This document shows, one piece after another, positions 1 to 7,280 of a DNA stretch of 33,927 bases. The translations under genes were made by a program, and so were the position numbers. How positions within the stretch are numbered: position 1 is the first letter of the stretch; every line of letters starts with the position of its first letter. Location: contig CANQOA010000021.1 of assembly GCA_947625355.1 (NCBI GenBank), forward strand, positions 1 through 33,927, given 5' to 3'. The notes under the pieces are model-generated. The model saw only the letters and a program-made list of their open reading frames with translations, was not told the DNA's origin and did not search any database. This DNA is from an uncultured Oscillospiraceae bacterium (GTDB lineage: Bacteria; Bacillota; Clostridia; Oscillospirales; Oscillospiraceae).

Positions 1-1385
1 ATATCCATATCCTCCAGAGAGAAGTCAACCCTGATTTTCTTTGACTGGATTTCTCCCTTGGAAAGTTGAACAACCGTCTCCACATGATGCGTGCCGGGGA
101 ACATGTCCACGGCGGTGGCGTGCCGGGGCGTATAGCCGAGCGCGGCCAGCCGCTTCAGGTCCCGCGCCAGGGTGGCCGGGTCGCAGGAGACGTATACCAG
201 CCGCTCCGGGCCCATGGAGACGATGGCGGACAGGACGGCCTCGTCCATGCCCTTGCGGGGCGGGTCGGTGATGATCACGTCCGGCCGCAGGCCCGCCTGG
301 GCCAGCCGGGCGGCCACGTCGCCGGCGTCGCCGCAGATGTACTCGGCGTTGGCCACGCCGTTCGCGGCGGCGTTGCGCCGGGCGTTGGCCACGGCGTCGG
401 CCACGATGTCGCTGCCGATGAGCCGCGCCGCGTCCCGGGCAACGGCCAGACCGATGGACCCCGCGCCGCAGTAAAGATCCAGCACGGTCTTCCCGGAGGG
501 CTGGGCGTAATCCCCCGCGATGGTGTAGAGGCGCTGGGCCTGGGCGGTGTTCACCTGGAAAAAGGCCAGCGGCGACAGGGTCAGCCGGGCCCCGCACAGG
601 GTCTCTTCCACGGTGTCGCGCCCCCAAAGCGTCCGGATCGGGCCGTTCAGGACCACGTTGCCCGGCTTGCCGTTGCGGCACTCCAGGACCCCGGTCAGGT
701 CCGGGCAGGCGGCGCGCAGCGCGCTCACCGCTTCGGGGGGCACGGGCCTAGCCGATTCGATGCAGGCGGCGAAATGGGCGGAGGTCCTGCGCAGGAAGAG
801 CCGGCGGACGGCCCCCTTGCCGGCGCGCTCGTCAAAGGCGGGGACGCCGGTCCTCTTCATCCAGTCCAGAAGCGCCCGGGCCGCGGCGTCGAAGGCCGGC
901 GGCTGCAGCAGGCACCGGGGCGTCTCGACCACGTCGTGGCTCCTGGGCCGGTAAAAGCCGCATACCGGTCCGGGGGCGAAGTTATACACCGCCTTGTTGC
1001 GGTATCCCTCCCGGCTGGGGGCGGGCACGATCCGCTCCGCCCGCAGGTCCAGCCCGCCGATCCGCCGCAGGGCGTCGTTGACCCGGTCCAGCTTGGACCT
1101 GAGCTCCAGGGCGTAGTCCATGTGCAGCGCCGAGCAGCCGCCGCACCGGCCGAACACCGGGCAGCTGGGCTCCCGCCGCAGGGGGGAGGGGGCGAGAAGC
1201 TGCTCGCCCCTGCCCCAAACGGCCGTTTTCGTCACCTTCACGATCCGTACGCGCCAGACCTCTCCCGGCAGGGCATGGGCCACGAACACGGCCCGTCCTC
1301 CCAGCCGGCAGACCCCCTCGCCCTGGGAAGTGAAACCGTCGATCTGCGCCTCAAAAAGGGCGTTTTTTGTAAGTTCCTGCTCCAT
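1..1385 (-). CDS. rlmD: 23S rRNA (uracil-1939-C5)-methyltransferase RlmD, 3' end beyond window
   Basis: SAM-dependent enzyme that methylates a uracil in 23S rRNA. An N-terminal TRAM RNA-binding domain (about residues 7-65) is followed by a [4Fe-4S] cluster site at C75, C81, C84 and C158. The methyltransferase core ends with the DPPRKG motif and the catalytic cysteine C401 in YVSCDPATL. These residues fit RlmD/RumA rather than TrmA, which lacks the cluster. The usual family end is passed near position 60, and the frame stays open to the window edge (ending ...FSLEDMD). This matches a C-terminal extension I recall from clostridial RlmD proteins. Start ATG 1383-1385 is chosen because a TACAAT -10 box lies only 6 nt upstream and there is no Shine-Dalgarno, suggesting leaderless translation. 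The 5' flank is a copy of a dispersed repeat. Confidence 0.93.
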   Translation of the reverse strand, partial: MEQELTKNALFEAQIDGFTSQGEGVCRLGGRAVFVAHALPGEVWRVRIVKVTKTAVWGRGEQLLAPSPLRREPSCPVFGRCGGCSALHMDYALELRSKLDRVNDALRRIGGLDLRAERIVPAPSREGYRNKAVYNFAPGPVCGFYRPRSHDVVETPRCLLQPPAFDAAARALLDWMKRTGVPAFDERAGKGAVRRLFLRRTSAHFAACIESARPVPPEAVSALRAACPDLTGVLECRNGKPGNVVLNGPIRTLWGRDTVEETLCGARLTLSPLAFFQVNTAQAQRLYTIAGDYAQPSGKTVLDLYCGAGSIGLAVARDAARLIGSDIVADAVANARRNAAANGVANAEYICGDAGDVAARLAQAGLRPDVIITDPPRKGMDEAVLSAIVSMGPERLVYVSCDPATLARDLKRLAALGYTPRHATAVDMFPGTHHVETVVQLSKGEIQSKKIRVDFSLEDMD

Positions 1386-1391
1386 AGTCTC

Positions 1392-1420
1392 ATTGTACCA
1401 TGTCGCGCGGTTTCGCGCAA
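1392..1420 (-). promoter_or_regulatory. Leaderless-type promoter of rlmD inside repeat copy A
   Basis: On the minus strand TTGCGC (1415-1420) is followed after 17 nt by an extended -10 TGG-TACAAT (hexamer 1392-1397). The rlmD ATG begins 6 nt after the hexamer, so the transcript would start at or next to the start codon. The -35 box is weak (only TTG matches); the TGn extension probably compensates. Confidence 0.6.
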
Positions 1421-1477
1421 GCGAGAGCGCGACCGGTATCTCATTGGTACAACAGCGCGCAGCGTCTGTTGTATCAC
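1396..1477. repeat. Dispersed two-hairpin repeat, copy A
   Basis: Shares most positions with 20582-20667. Hairpin I: outer TACC/GGTA, stem GTCGCGC/GCGCGAC, inner TCGC-GCAA-GCGA with a GNRA-type loop. Hairpin II: TGGTACAACAG/CTGTTGTATCA around a CGC-GCA-GCG tip. Relative to copy B the arms differ in pairs, so pairing is kept. It sits directly upstream of rlmD and in front of the divergent lysozyme gene. Confidence 0.75.
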
Positions 1478-1596
1478 ACCGCCCGGAAAAATGCTCGCTT
1501 TTCTTTGCCGCGGGCGTCTCCGGGCGCTTTTTCATGAAAATCGGGCGGGATCGGGCGGTTTTTATGGGATATGGCCCGGTTTTTTTCAAAAAAAGG

Positions 1597-1625
1597 TTGT
1601 ATTTGAGGGAAAAACATGTTACAAT
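1597..1625 (+). promoter_or_regulatory. Promoter of the GH25 lysozyme gene
   Basis: TTGTAT (1597-1602), a 17-nt spacer, then TACAAT (1620-1625) preceded by TG, in an A+T-rich stretch that stands out from its surroundings. It leaves a leader of about 35 nt before the ATG at 1667. Confidence 0.6.
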
Positions 1626-1666
1626 ACGTGTAATTTTTGTTACATTAATTACTGCGGGGTTACAAA

Positions 1667-3379
1667 ATGAGCCAGATATTCCGTGCCATGCGAAGATCGT
1701 TGTGCGCCATCCTGATCGGGATGGTGCTGCTGGCGATGTGCCCGGCTGCCCTGGGGGCGGAGGGGCCCGCCGAGGCCCCGCCGGACGCGGTGGAGCCGGC
1801 CCAGGAGGAGACCTCCGCCCAGGAGGGACCGCCCGCGCCGCAGACCGAGGCGCCCGCGCCCGTGGAGACCCCCATGCCTGTGGAGACACCTGCGCCCGTG
1901 GAGACGCCCGCGCCCACTGCGGCGCCCGCGCCGACCGCGACGCCTGCGCCCATCGCGACGGCCATCCCGGCGGACACGCCGGCGGCGGCATCGGAGCCGG
2001 CGGCAAGGGGGGAGTACACCTCCGACGATCCGCTGTATGTGAAGCTCTTTGAGTCCCCCATGACCATCGCCAAGATCCCGGCCTCCTTCCAGGAGGTGAC
2101 CCCCCGGCGGCTGCGGGTGGGCGAGAGCCTTCGCAAGGGCATCGATGTGTCCGTGTATCAGGGCGTCATCGACTGGGGCCGGGTGGCTGCCGACGAGATC
2201 GAGTTCGCCATCATCCGGGTGGCTGGCCGGGGAAGCCTGACGGGGGAGTTCTATACCGACTCCCGCTACCAGCAGAACCTGTCCGGCGCCAAGGCCGCGG
2301 GCCTGCAGGTGGGCGCGTATTTCTTCTCCCAGGCCATCACCGTGGAGGAGGCCCGGGAAGAGGCGCAGGAGCTGCTGCGGCTGGTGAAGGGATACAAGAT
2401 CGATCTACCTCTGGTGTTCGACTATGAATATGTGAACAGCAAGAACGCCCGGCTGTACAGAGGCTTGCTCACCCCTCAGGAGGCCACGGATATCTGCAAC
2501 GCCTTCTGCCAGGAGATCGAGGCGGCCGGGTATGAGAGCATGGTCTATTCCAACCCGACCATGCTGGCGAAGGACCTGTGCCGGGAGCAGCTGGGCCGGA
2601 TGTGGCTGGCCCACTGGACCCCCTCCACGGACCATGCCAGCGCGTATGAGTTCTGGCAGTTCGGCATCGGCCCGGTGGACGGGATCGCCGACGAGGTGGA
2701 CTTGGACTACTGGTTCGATCCCAGCGGCGCCGGCGCGCCGCCGACCGCCGGACCTACGGAGGGCGCCGAGCCCACCGCCATGCCCGCGCCTACGCCGAGC
2801 GCTACGCCGACGCCCACCGCGACGCCCACGCCCACGCCTGCGGAAAAGGAGCCGTTCACGGACGTGAAGAGCGGGAGCTGGTATTATAACGACGTGATCG
2901 CGGCCTATGAGCGGGGCATCGTGACCGGCGTCGGGGACGCGTGCTTCGCGCCGGAGTCCACGGCGACCCGCGGCCAGACGGTGACCATGCTGTACCGCCT
3001 GGCGGGCAAGCCCGAGGCGGCGTCCGCCACCGCGTTCACGGATCTGACGGAGGAGTACTACCGGGATGCCGTCAACTGGGCGGCCGAGGCGGGAGTGGTC
3101 AACGGCGTCGGGGACGGACAGTTCGACCCCAACGGCCGCATCGCCCGGGAGCAGCTGGCGGCCATGCTGTACCGCCTGGCGGACAGCCCCGCGGTGAGCG
3201 GGTCGCTGGACGGGTTCTCGGATAAGGCGAGCGTATCGGCGTATGCCAGCGACGCGATGATCTGGGCGCTGAAGGTGGGAGTGCTCACCGGGGACGCGGA
3301 GGGGACCCTCCGGCCCGGCGCCACCGCCACACGGGCGGAGGTATGCGCGATGCTGATGCGCTTTGACAGACTTGCGTGA
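1667..3379 (+). CDS. Secreted GH25 lysozyme (muramidase) with three SLH domains
   Basis: Predicted to cleave N-acetylmuramyl bonds in peptidoglycan while held on the cell surface. Residues 1-31 form a signal peptide (hydrophobic core, cleavage near ALGA-EG). Residues 32-115 are a Pro/Ala/Thr/Glu-rich linker with PVETPAP-type repeats. The GH25 barrel spans about 157-352: GIDVSVYQG carries D160, FDYEY carries D252 and E254, and VDLDYW carries D347, which match the acidic active-site set of the family. A second Thr/Pro linker (about 360-395) leads to three SLH repeats (about 397-440, 457-505, 517-562), which normally bind pyruvylated secondary cell-wall polymer. Start ATG 1667 has a modest GGGG ribosome site; an in-frame ATG at 1688 is an alternative. 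It probably acts in wall turnover; phage origin is unlikely because of the SLH anchor. Confidence 0.92.
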   Translation: MSQIFRAMRRSLCAILIGMVLLAMCPAALGAEGPAEAPPDAVEPAQEETSAQEGPPAPQTEAPAPVETPMPVETPAPVETPAPTAAPAPTATPAPIATAIPADTPAAASEPAARGEYTSDDPLYVKLFESPMTIAKIPASFQEVTPRRLRVGESLRKGIDVSVYQGVIDWGRVAADEIEFAIIRVAGRGSLTGEFYTDSRYQQNLSGAKAAGLQVGAYFFSQAITVEEAREEAQELLRLVKGYKIDLPLVFDYEYVNSKNARLYRGLLTPQEATDICNAFCQEIEAAGYESMVYSNPTMLAKDLCREQLGRMWLAHWTPSTDHASAYEFWQFGIGPVDGIADEVDLDYWFDPSGAGAPPTAGPTEGAEPTAMPAPTPSATPTPTATPTPTPAEKEPFTDVKSGSWYYNDVIAAYERGIVTGVGDACFAPESTATRGQTVTMLYRLAGKPEAASATAFTDLTEEYYRDAVNWAAEAGVVNGVGDGQFDPNGRIAREQLAAMLYRLADSPAVSGSLDGFSDKASVSAYASDAMIWALKVGVLTGDAEGTLRPGATATRAEVCAMLMRFDRLA

Positions 3380-3386
3380 CATACGG

Positions 3387-3410
3387 AAGGGGGACGTTCG
3401 CGTCCCCCTT
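3387..3410 (+). terminator. Strong hairpin between lysozyme and CapA-fold genes
   Basis: Perfect 10-bp stem AAGGGGGACG/CGTCCCCCTT with a TTCG loop, immediately after the lysozyme stop. It has only two trailing T residues, so it may be a leaky terminator or an mRNA 3' stabiliser rather than a full stop. I see no convincing promoter between it and the next gene. Confidence 0.55.
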
Positions 3411-3467
3411 GCACGCGGAGAATGAGATCGGGAAAGGCCGTGACGAGCGGCCAGTGAGGTGACTGGT

Positions 3468-4793
3468 GTGAAACAGAACGGATTGGGCACAGGGATCATG
3501 TATGTGCTGCTGATATTGCTGCTGATCGGACTGGGCTTTTTGCTGTTTTTCAATTTTGAGGCCAACCGGGAGCAGCAGCAGGCCATCGAGGACGCCCTCG
3601 CGGCGGAATCGGTCACGCCCACGCCGCCGCCCACCGAGACGCCGGTCTCTACGGCGGAGCCGACGCGCAGCGCCCAGACCGTGACGCTGGCCTTCGCCGG
3701 CGATGTGGTGGGCCAGGCCGGCCTGACCACCGCCGCCCAGGGCGAGGGCGAGAGCTATGACTTCGGCGTGGAGCTGGCGGGCGTGCAGCCCTCCCTGTCG
3801 GAGGCGGACCTGGCGGCGTGCACCCTGGTGAGCACGCTGACGAATGACGGCGGATATGACGCCTACCGGATGCCCGGCGCCATGGCGGCGGGGCTGAAGA
3901 GCGCGGGGTTCGACCTGGTGAACGCGGCCACGGACCACCTGCTGGACCGGGGCCTGACGGGCCTGGTGGACACGGTGGATCTGCTGCAGCGGTCCGGACT
4001 GGGCGTGACGGGGGCCTACAGCTCCAGCTCAGGACGGCACCTGCCGATGGTGGAGGTGGGCGGCGTCAAGGTGGCCTTCCTCAGCTATACATACGGCACC
4101 GCCGGCACCGGCGCACAGCCCGTGTCCGTGGCGGACAACAGCTGGTGCATCGACCTGCTGACCACAGACTACATGACCGGCAAGGAGACGGTGGATTACG
4201 CCAAGATCGACTGGGACATCGCCGCCGTCCGGGACGCGGGGGCGGACGTGGTGGTCTGCTTCCTGTATTGGTGGGACAGCGCCCAGTATTACACGGAGCC
4301 CCGCGCCCAGCAGACCGAGGTGGCGGACAGCCTGTGCGAGCGAGGCGTGGACATCGTCGTGGGCGGCGGCGTGAAGGTCCCGCAGCCCATCGAGGTCCGC
4401 ACGGTGGACCGGGGCGACCGGAAGGCCAACTGCGTGGTGTGCTACAGCCTGTCCAACCTGATGAGCTGCTTCAACGACGCCAACACCAACATCTCGGCGG
4501 TGGTGGATGTCACCATCAGCAAGGATACGGATACCGGCGAGGTCTGGATCAGCGGCGTGGAGGGCCGGCCCCTGTTCATGCTGGACACCGACGACTATGA
4601 CGACGCCGGGAGCGCCGCCGGCCGGTATATGGTCCTGGACAGCCGCCAGACCGTCTCGGCCTTCGATCAGGGCCTGAGCGGGTATTCCCAGCAGGTCTAT
4701 GACGCGGTGAAAGCGGGCATGGACGAGGTGGCCGCCGTTATGGGCGAGGAGTTCTTCGCCGAGGGCGGCAAGACGCTGTCCTTCCCCTACTGA
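3468..4793 (+). CDS. Membrane-anchored CapA-fold protein, metal ligands degenerate
   Basis: Belongs to the CapA/PgsA poly-gamma-glutamate synthesis family (metallophosphatase fold). One membrane segment (about residues 10-29) precedes a Thr/Pro-rich stalk (about 48-68) and the external domain from about 72. The opening FAGDVV keeps D79, but the other metal-site motifs are changed. The usual NLETPLT glutamate is S122, the NNHxxDxG asparagine is D156 (H157 kept), the HWG histidine is Y267 (YWWD), and GHHPHVLQP reads GGGVKVPQP at 299-307. A non-catalytic or binding role is therefore inferred. GTG 3468 is preferred over in-frame GTG 3459 because AGGTG lies 6 nt before it. It follows the lysozyme and overlaps the convergent ylbJ stop by 7 nt. 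No capsule genes lie nearby. Confidence 0.8.
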   Translation: MKQNGLGTGIMYVLLILLLIGLGFLLFFNFEANREQQQAIEDALAAESVTPTPPPTETPVSTAEPTRSAQTVTLAFAGDVVGQAGLTTAAQGEGESYDFGVELAGVQPSLSEADLAACTLVSTLTNDGGYDAYRMPGAMAAGLKSAGFDLVNAATDHLLDRGLTGLVDTVDLLQRSGLGVTGAYSSSSGRHLPMVEVGGVKVAFLSYTYGTAGTGAQPVSVADNSWCIDLLTTDYMTGKETVDYAKIDWDIAAVRDAGADVVVCFLYWWDSAQYYTEPRAQQTEVADSLCERGVDIVVGGGVKVPQPIEVRTVDRGDRKANCVVCYSLSNLMSCFNDANTNISAVVDVTISKDTDTGEVWISGVEGRPLFMLDTDDYDDAGSAAGRYMVLDSRQTVSAFDQGLSGYSQQVYDAVKAGMDEVAAVMGEEFFAEGGKTLSFPY

Positions 4794-5701
4794 AAGAGCG
4801 CCAGCGCGGCGATATAAGTGAACACGGCGGAGATTGCTCCGCACAGCGCCCGGCCCGCAAGGTGCCGGGCGCAGCTTATGTCGGTGTCCGCCAGGACCCC
4901 CAGGGTCTGGCAGTGGACGGAGAGCCCTCCCCAGCCCAGCATCAGCGCGCAGGCCGCCAGCGCGGCGGGCTCCGGGACCAGACCGGCCAGCGCCGCCGTG
5001 CCGCCGCCCAGCTCGAAAAAGCCGGCGATGAGCGCTTTTTTAAGCGGCGGCAGCGCGAGCCATGGACCCGCCATGCCCAGCAGCGCGCTGAACATCACCA
5101 CATAGCCGCAAACGCTCATCACCCCTGTCACCGCCTTTCCCATGGCGGCGGGCAGCGCCTGGGCGAAGGGCATGGGTTCCGCTGGAGGTGCCGCCGCGCC
5201 TCCGCCGCCGTCCTTCCGGCGGAACAGCAGCCCCACCGCCGCCGCGCCCAGCAGGTGGGTCACATAGAGCAGCGCCCCGGCCAGGGGACTGTGAAAGACG
5301 CCGCCCACGGTCCCCAGGATGAAGGCGGGGCCGGAGTTGTTGCAAAAGGCGAGCAGCCTCTCCGCCTCCTCCCGGCTCACCTGGCCGCTCCGGCGCAGGT
5401 CCGCCACCGCGGCGGCTCCCAGCGGATAGCCGCCGGTGACGCCCAGGAAAAACGCCTGGGCCCCGGCGGGGGATACGGCGAACAGCCGCTCCATGGCGCC
5501 GCCGAAGAGCCCGCCCAGCAGCGCGGGCAGGCCCAGCGCGGATAAGAGGTTCGACAGCACGAAAAAGGGCAGCAGGGAGGGGACAAGGCTCCGCGCGCAG
5601 ACCGCGAGGCCCTGCCGGGCCCCCTCCGCCGCGTCGCCGGAGGCGCAGACCAGCGCCGCGAACAGCGCCAGGATCATCAGTGTGGGCAGTTGCTTTTTCA
5701 T
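4787..5701 (-). CDS. ylbJ: Sporulation integral membrane protein YlbJ (nucleoside-recognition/Gate family)
   Basis: Polytopic membrane protein of 304 residues with many hydrophobic segments. The hallmarks are TGGYPLGA (about residues 89-96) and CNNSGPAFILG (about 119-129), typical of the Gate domain in YlbJ and the SpoVAE-neighbour spore-maturation proteins. In Bacillus subtilis YlbJ is made under sigma-E in the mother cell and is needed for a heat-resistant spore; the transported substrate is unknown. It is shorter than the roughly 400-residue B. subtilis protein. ATG 5699-5701 gives MKKQLPTL, a usual membrane-protein start. It is divergent from yqfC, another mother-cell sporulation gene. 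In B. subtilis ylbJ instead follows coaD, which here lies about 11 kb away. Confidence 0.82.
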   Translation of the reverse strand: MKKQLPTLMILALFAALVCASGDAAEGARQGLAVCARSLVPSLLPFFVLSNLLSALGLPALLGGLFGGAMERLFAVSPAGAQAFFLGVTGGYPLGAAAVADLRRSGQVSREEAERLLAFCNNSGPAFILGTVGGVFHSPLAGALLYVTHLLGAAAVGLLFRRKDGGGGAAAPPAEPMPFAQALPAAMGKAVTGVMSVCGYVVMFSALLGMAGPWLALPPLKKALIAGFFELGGGTAALAGLVPEPAALAACALMLGWGGLSVHCQTLGVLADTDISCARHLAGRALCGAISAVFTYIAALALFQ

Positions 5702-5790
5702 GGGGACAGTCTATTCGCGGCGCGGGCGGAAATAGAATCGGACGGCTTATATCCGGGGCCGGGCGCGCATAAGATGCCTGGGGTGATAAC

Positions 5791-6060
5791 ATGAAAAAAA
5801 CGTCCGTCACGCGAAGGGCGCTCGCCGGGCTGGATATCCCGGCCGAGGCGCTGACCGCCGCGCCCCGGATCACCGTCTCCGGCGGGGACCGGGTGCTGGT
5901 GGAGGGGCATAGGGGCCTCCTGGAATACGCCCCGGAGCGGATCGCCGCCGCGGGGGCCAACTGCCGCATCCTGATCAAGGGGGAGCGGCTGGTCCTGGTG
6001 GCCATGGACCGGCACGAGCTGGTGGTGTCCGGACGGCTGTGGGCGGTGGAGCTGGAATGA
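5791..6060 (+). CDS. yqfC: Sporulation protein YqfC (YabP/YqfC family)
   Basis: Small 89-residue protein of the YabP/YqfC family, made in the mother cell under sigma-E in Bacillus and required for efficient sporulation; its biochemistry is unknown. The sequence has the usual beta-rich middle (PRITVSGGDRVLVEGHRGLLEY) and the closing VSGRLWAVELE. GGGGTGA lies 4-5 nt before ATG 5791. Its stop overlaps the yqfD start in ATGA, and this pair order is the standard one in spore-formers. Confidence 0.88.
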   Translation: MKKTSVTRRALAGLDIPAEALTAAPRITVSGGDRVLVEGHRGLLEYAPERIAAAGANCRILIKGERLVLVAMDRHELVVSGRLWAVELE

Positions 6061-7277
6061 ACGGGGCGCGGTATCTCACCGGGTGGGCGCTGGTGCGCGT
6101 GGCCGGGGCGGAGCCGGAGCGGTTTTTACAGGCGCTGGCGGAGCGGGGGATCGTGTTCTGGGACGCGTCCGCGCCGGCGGATTATACCTTGACGGTGAAG
6201 GTGCCGGACCGGGCGGCGCGGCATATGGCGCCCCTGGCGGCGGGCCTGGGCTGCGAGACGGCGGTGGTGGGCCGCCATGGGCTGCCGGCGCTGGCGCGGC
6301 GGCTGGCCCGGCGGCCGGGGCTGTGGGCGGCGCTGCTGGGCGTGCTGGCGGTGCTCTATGTGGGCAGCGCCTTCGTCTGGGACATCACCCTGGAGGGCAA
6401 CGACACCATCCCCGACCGGGTGATCCTCCAAGCGCTGCGGACCTGCGGCGTGGACATCGGCGCCTATTGGCCGGCCTTCTCCCAGGACGCCATCCGAAAC
6501 GGCGTGATCCTGCGGGTGCCGGGCATCCGGTGGATGACGGTCACCGTCCGGGGCGGCCACGCCCGGGTCATCATCCGCCAGGCGCGGGAGCACCTGCCGC
6601 CGGTGGATGAGAGCGAGTATGTGCACATCGTGGCGGAAAAGGCCGGGCTGGTGGAGCAGGTCTCGGCCCTGCGGGGCACGGCGGAGGTGGAGGCGCGCAT
6701 GGCGGTGCTGCCGGGAGAGGTGCTCATCGGCGGCTATTCCACCGGCCGGGGCGGCGTCCAGGGGCCGGTGCGGGCCATGGGGGGCGTGACGGCCCGGACC
6801 TGGTATGAGCTGACTGCCCAGGCGCCCCTGGAGGACTGTGAAAAGGTCCCCGCGGAACGGGGATATAGCCGCTGGGCGCTGATCATCGGAAAAACCCGGC
6901 TGAATTTTTACAAAGACAGTAGTATTTGCCCCGCAGGATGTGATAAAATCATAGAGAGCCATACCTTTGGGCTGCCGGGGCTGTTCACCCTGCCGTTCCG
7001 GCTGGAGCGGACCGTGTTCGCCCCCTATGAGACCGAGACGGTACAGGCTATGGCGCGGCGGGAGCAGCTGGAGGAGCAGCTGATGGCGTCGCTGCTGTCC
7101 CAGATCGGCCCGGAGGGCGAGGTGCTGGCCAGCACCTTTTCCGCCGCCCGGTCCGGGGAGACGATCCGCGTCACCCTGCGGGCCGAGTGCCGGGAGCAGA
7201 TCGGCGCGGAGAGACCGCTCACCGAGGCGGAGCTGGCGGAGATCGACAGGAAAATACCAAAGACAGAGGATAGATGA
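6057..7277 (+). CDS. yqfD: Sporulation protein YqfD
   Basis: 406-residue membrane protein required with YqfC for sporulation in spore-forming Firmicutes; its molecular role is unknown. A cytoplasmic N-terminal part is followed by one membrane segment (about residues 88-108) and an external POTRA-like segment beginning WDITLEGNDTIP. ATG 6057 overlaps the yqfC stop by 4 nt and is preferred to the upstream in-frame GTG at 6039. Around 6898-6960 (NFYKDSSICPAGCDKIIES) the DNA becomes markedly A+T-rich and uses codons unlike the rest of the gene. A possible promoter -10 box for phoH lies there. Confidence 0.9.
   Translation: MNGARYLTGWALVRVAGAEPERFLQALAERGIVFWDASAPADYTLTVKVPDRAARHMAPLAAGLGCETAVVGRHGLPALARRLARRPGLWAALLGVLAVLYVGSAFVWDITLEGNDTIPDRVILQALRTCGVDIGAYWPAFSQDAIRNGVILRVPGIRWMTVTVRGGHARVIIRQAREHLPPVDESEYVHIVAEKAGLVEQVSALRGTAEVEARMAVLPGEVLIGGYSTGRGGVQGPVRAMGGVTARTWYELTAQAPLEDCEKVPAERGYSRWALIIGKTRLNFYKDSSICPAGCDKIIESHTFGLPGLFTLPFRLERTVFAPYETETVQAMARREQLEEQLMASLLSQIGPEGEVLASTFSAARSGETIRVTLRAECREQIGAERPLTEAELAEIDRKIPKTEDR
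6939..6949 (+). promoter_or_regulatory. Possible internal extended -10 site within yqfD
   Basis: TGTG-A-TAAAAT fits the Gram-positive TRTGn extended -10 pattern (hexamer 6944-6949) and lies in an A+T-rich island of the yqfD coding sequence, about 330 nt before phoH. No good -35 box is at the right distance (the closest is TAGTAT with 18 nt), so this is tentative. Confidence 0.3.
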
Positions 7278-7280
7278 CCA

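Noticed and set aside
1590..1600. T-run followed by A-run at 1580-1595 as a terminator hairpin
   Set aside because: The T7/A7 arms are separated by a single base and cannot form a proper hairpin loop with a GC stem.
66..1670. Long plus-strand open frame antisense to rlmD
   Set aside because: Arg/Gly/Pro-rich shadow typical of high-GC DNA; the minus-strand frame has all RlmD motifs.
1667..4793. Prophage lysis or capsule synthesis cluster
   Set aside because: The lysozyme has an SLH anchor and no holin or phage genes nearby; the CapA-fold gene has no capB/capC partners.
5702..5790. Possible sigma-E promoter (TTATAT, then CATAAGAT) for yqfC
   Set aside because: Transcription would begin at or after the yqfC ribosome site, so the spacing does not work; no better sigma-E site was convincing on either strand.
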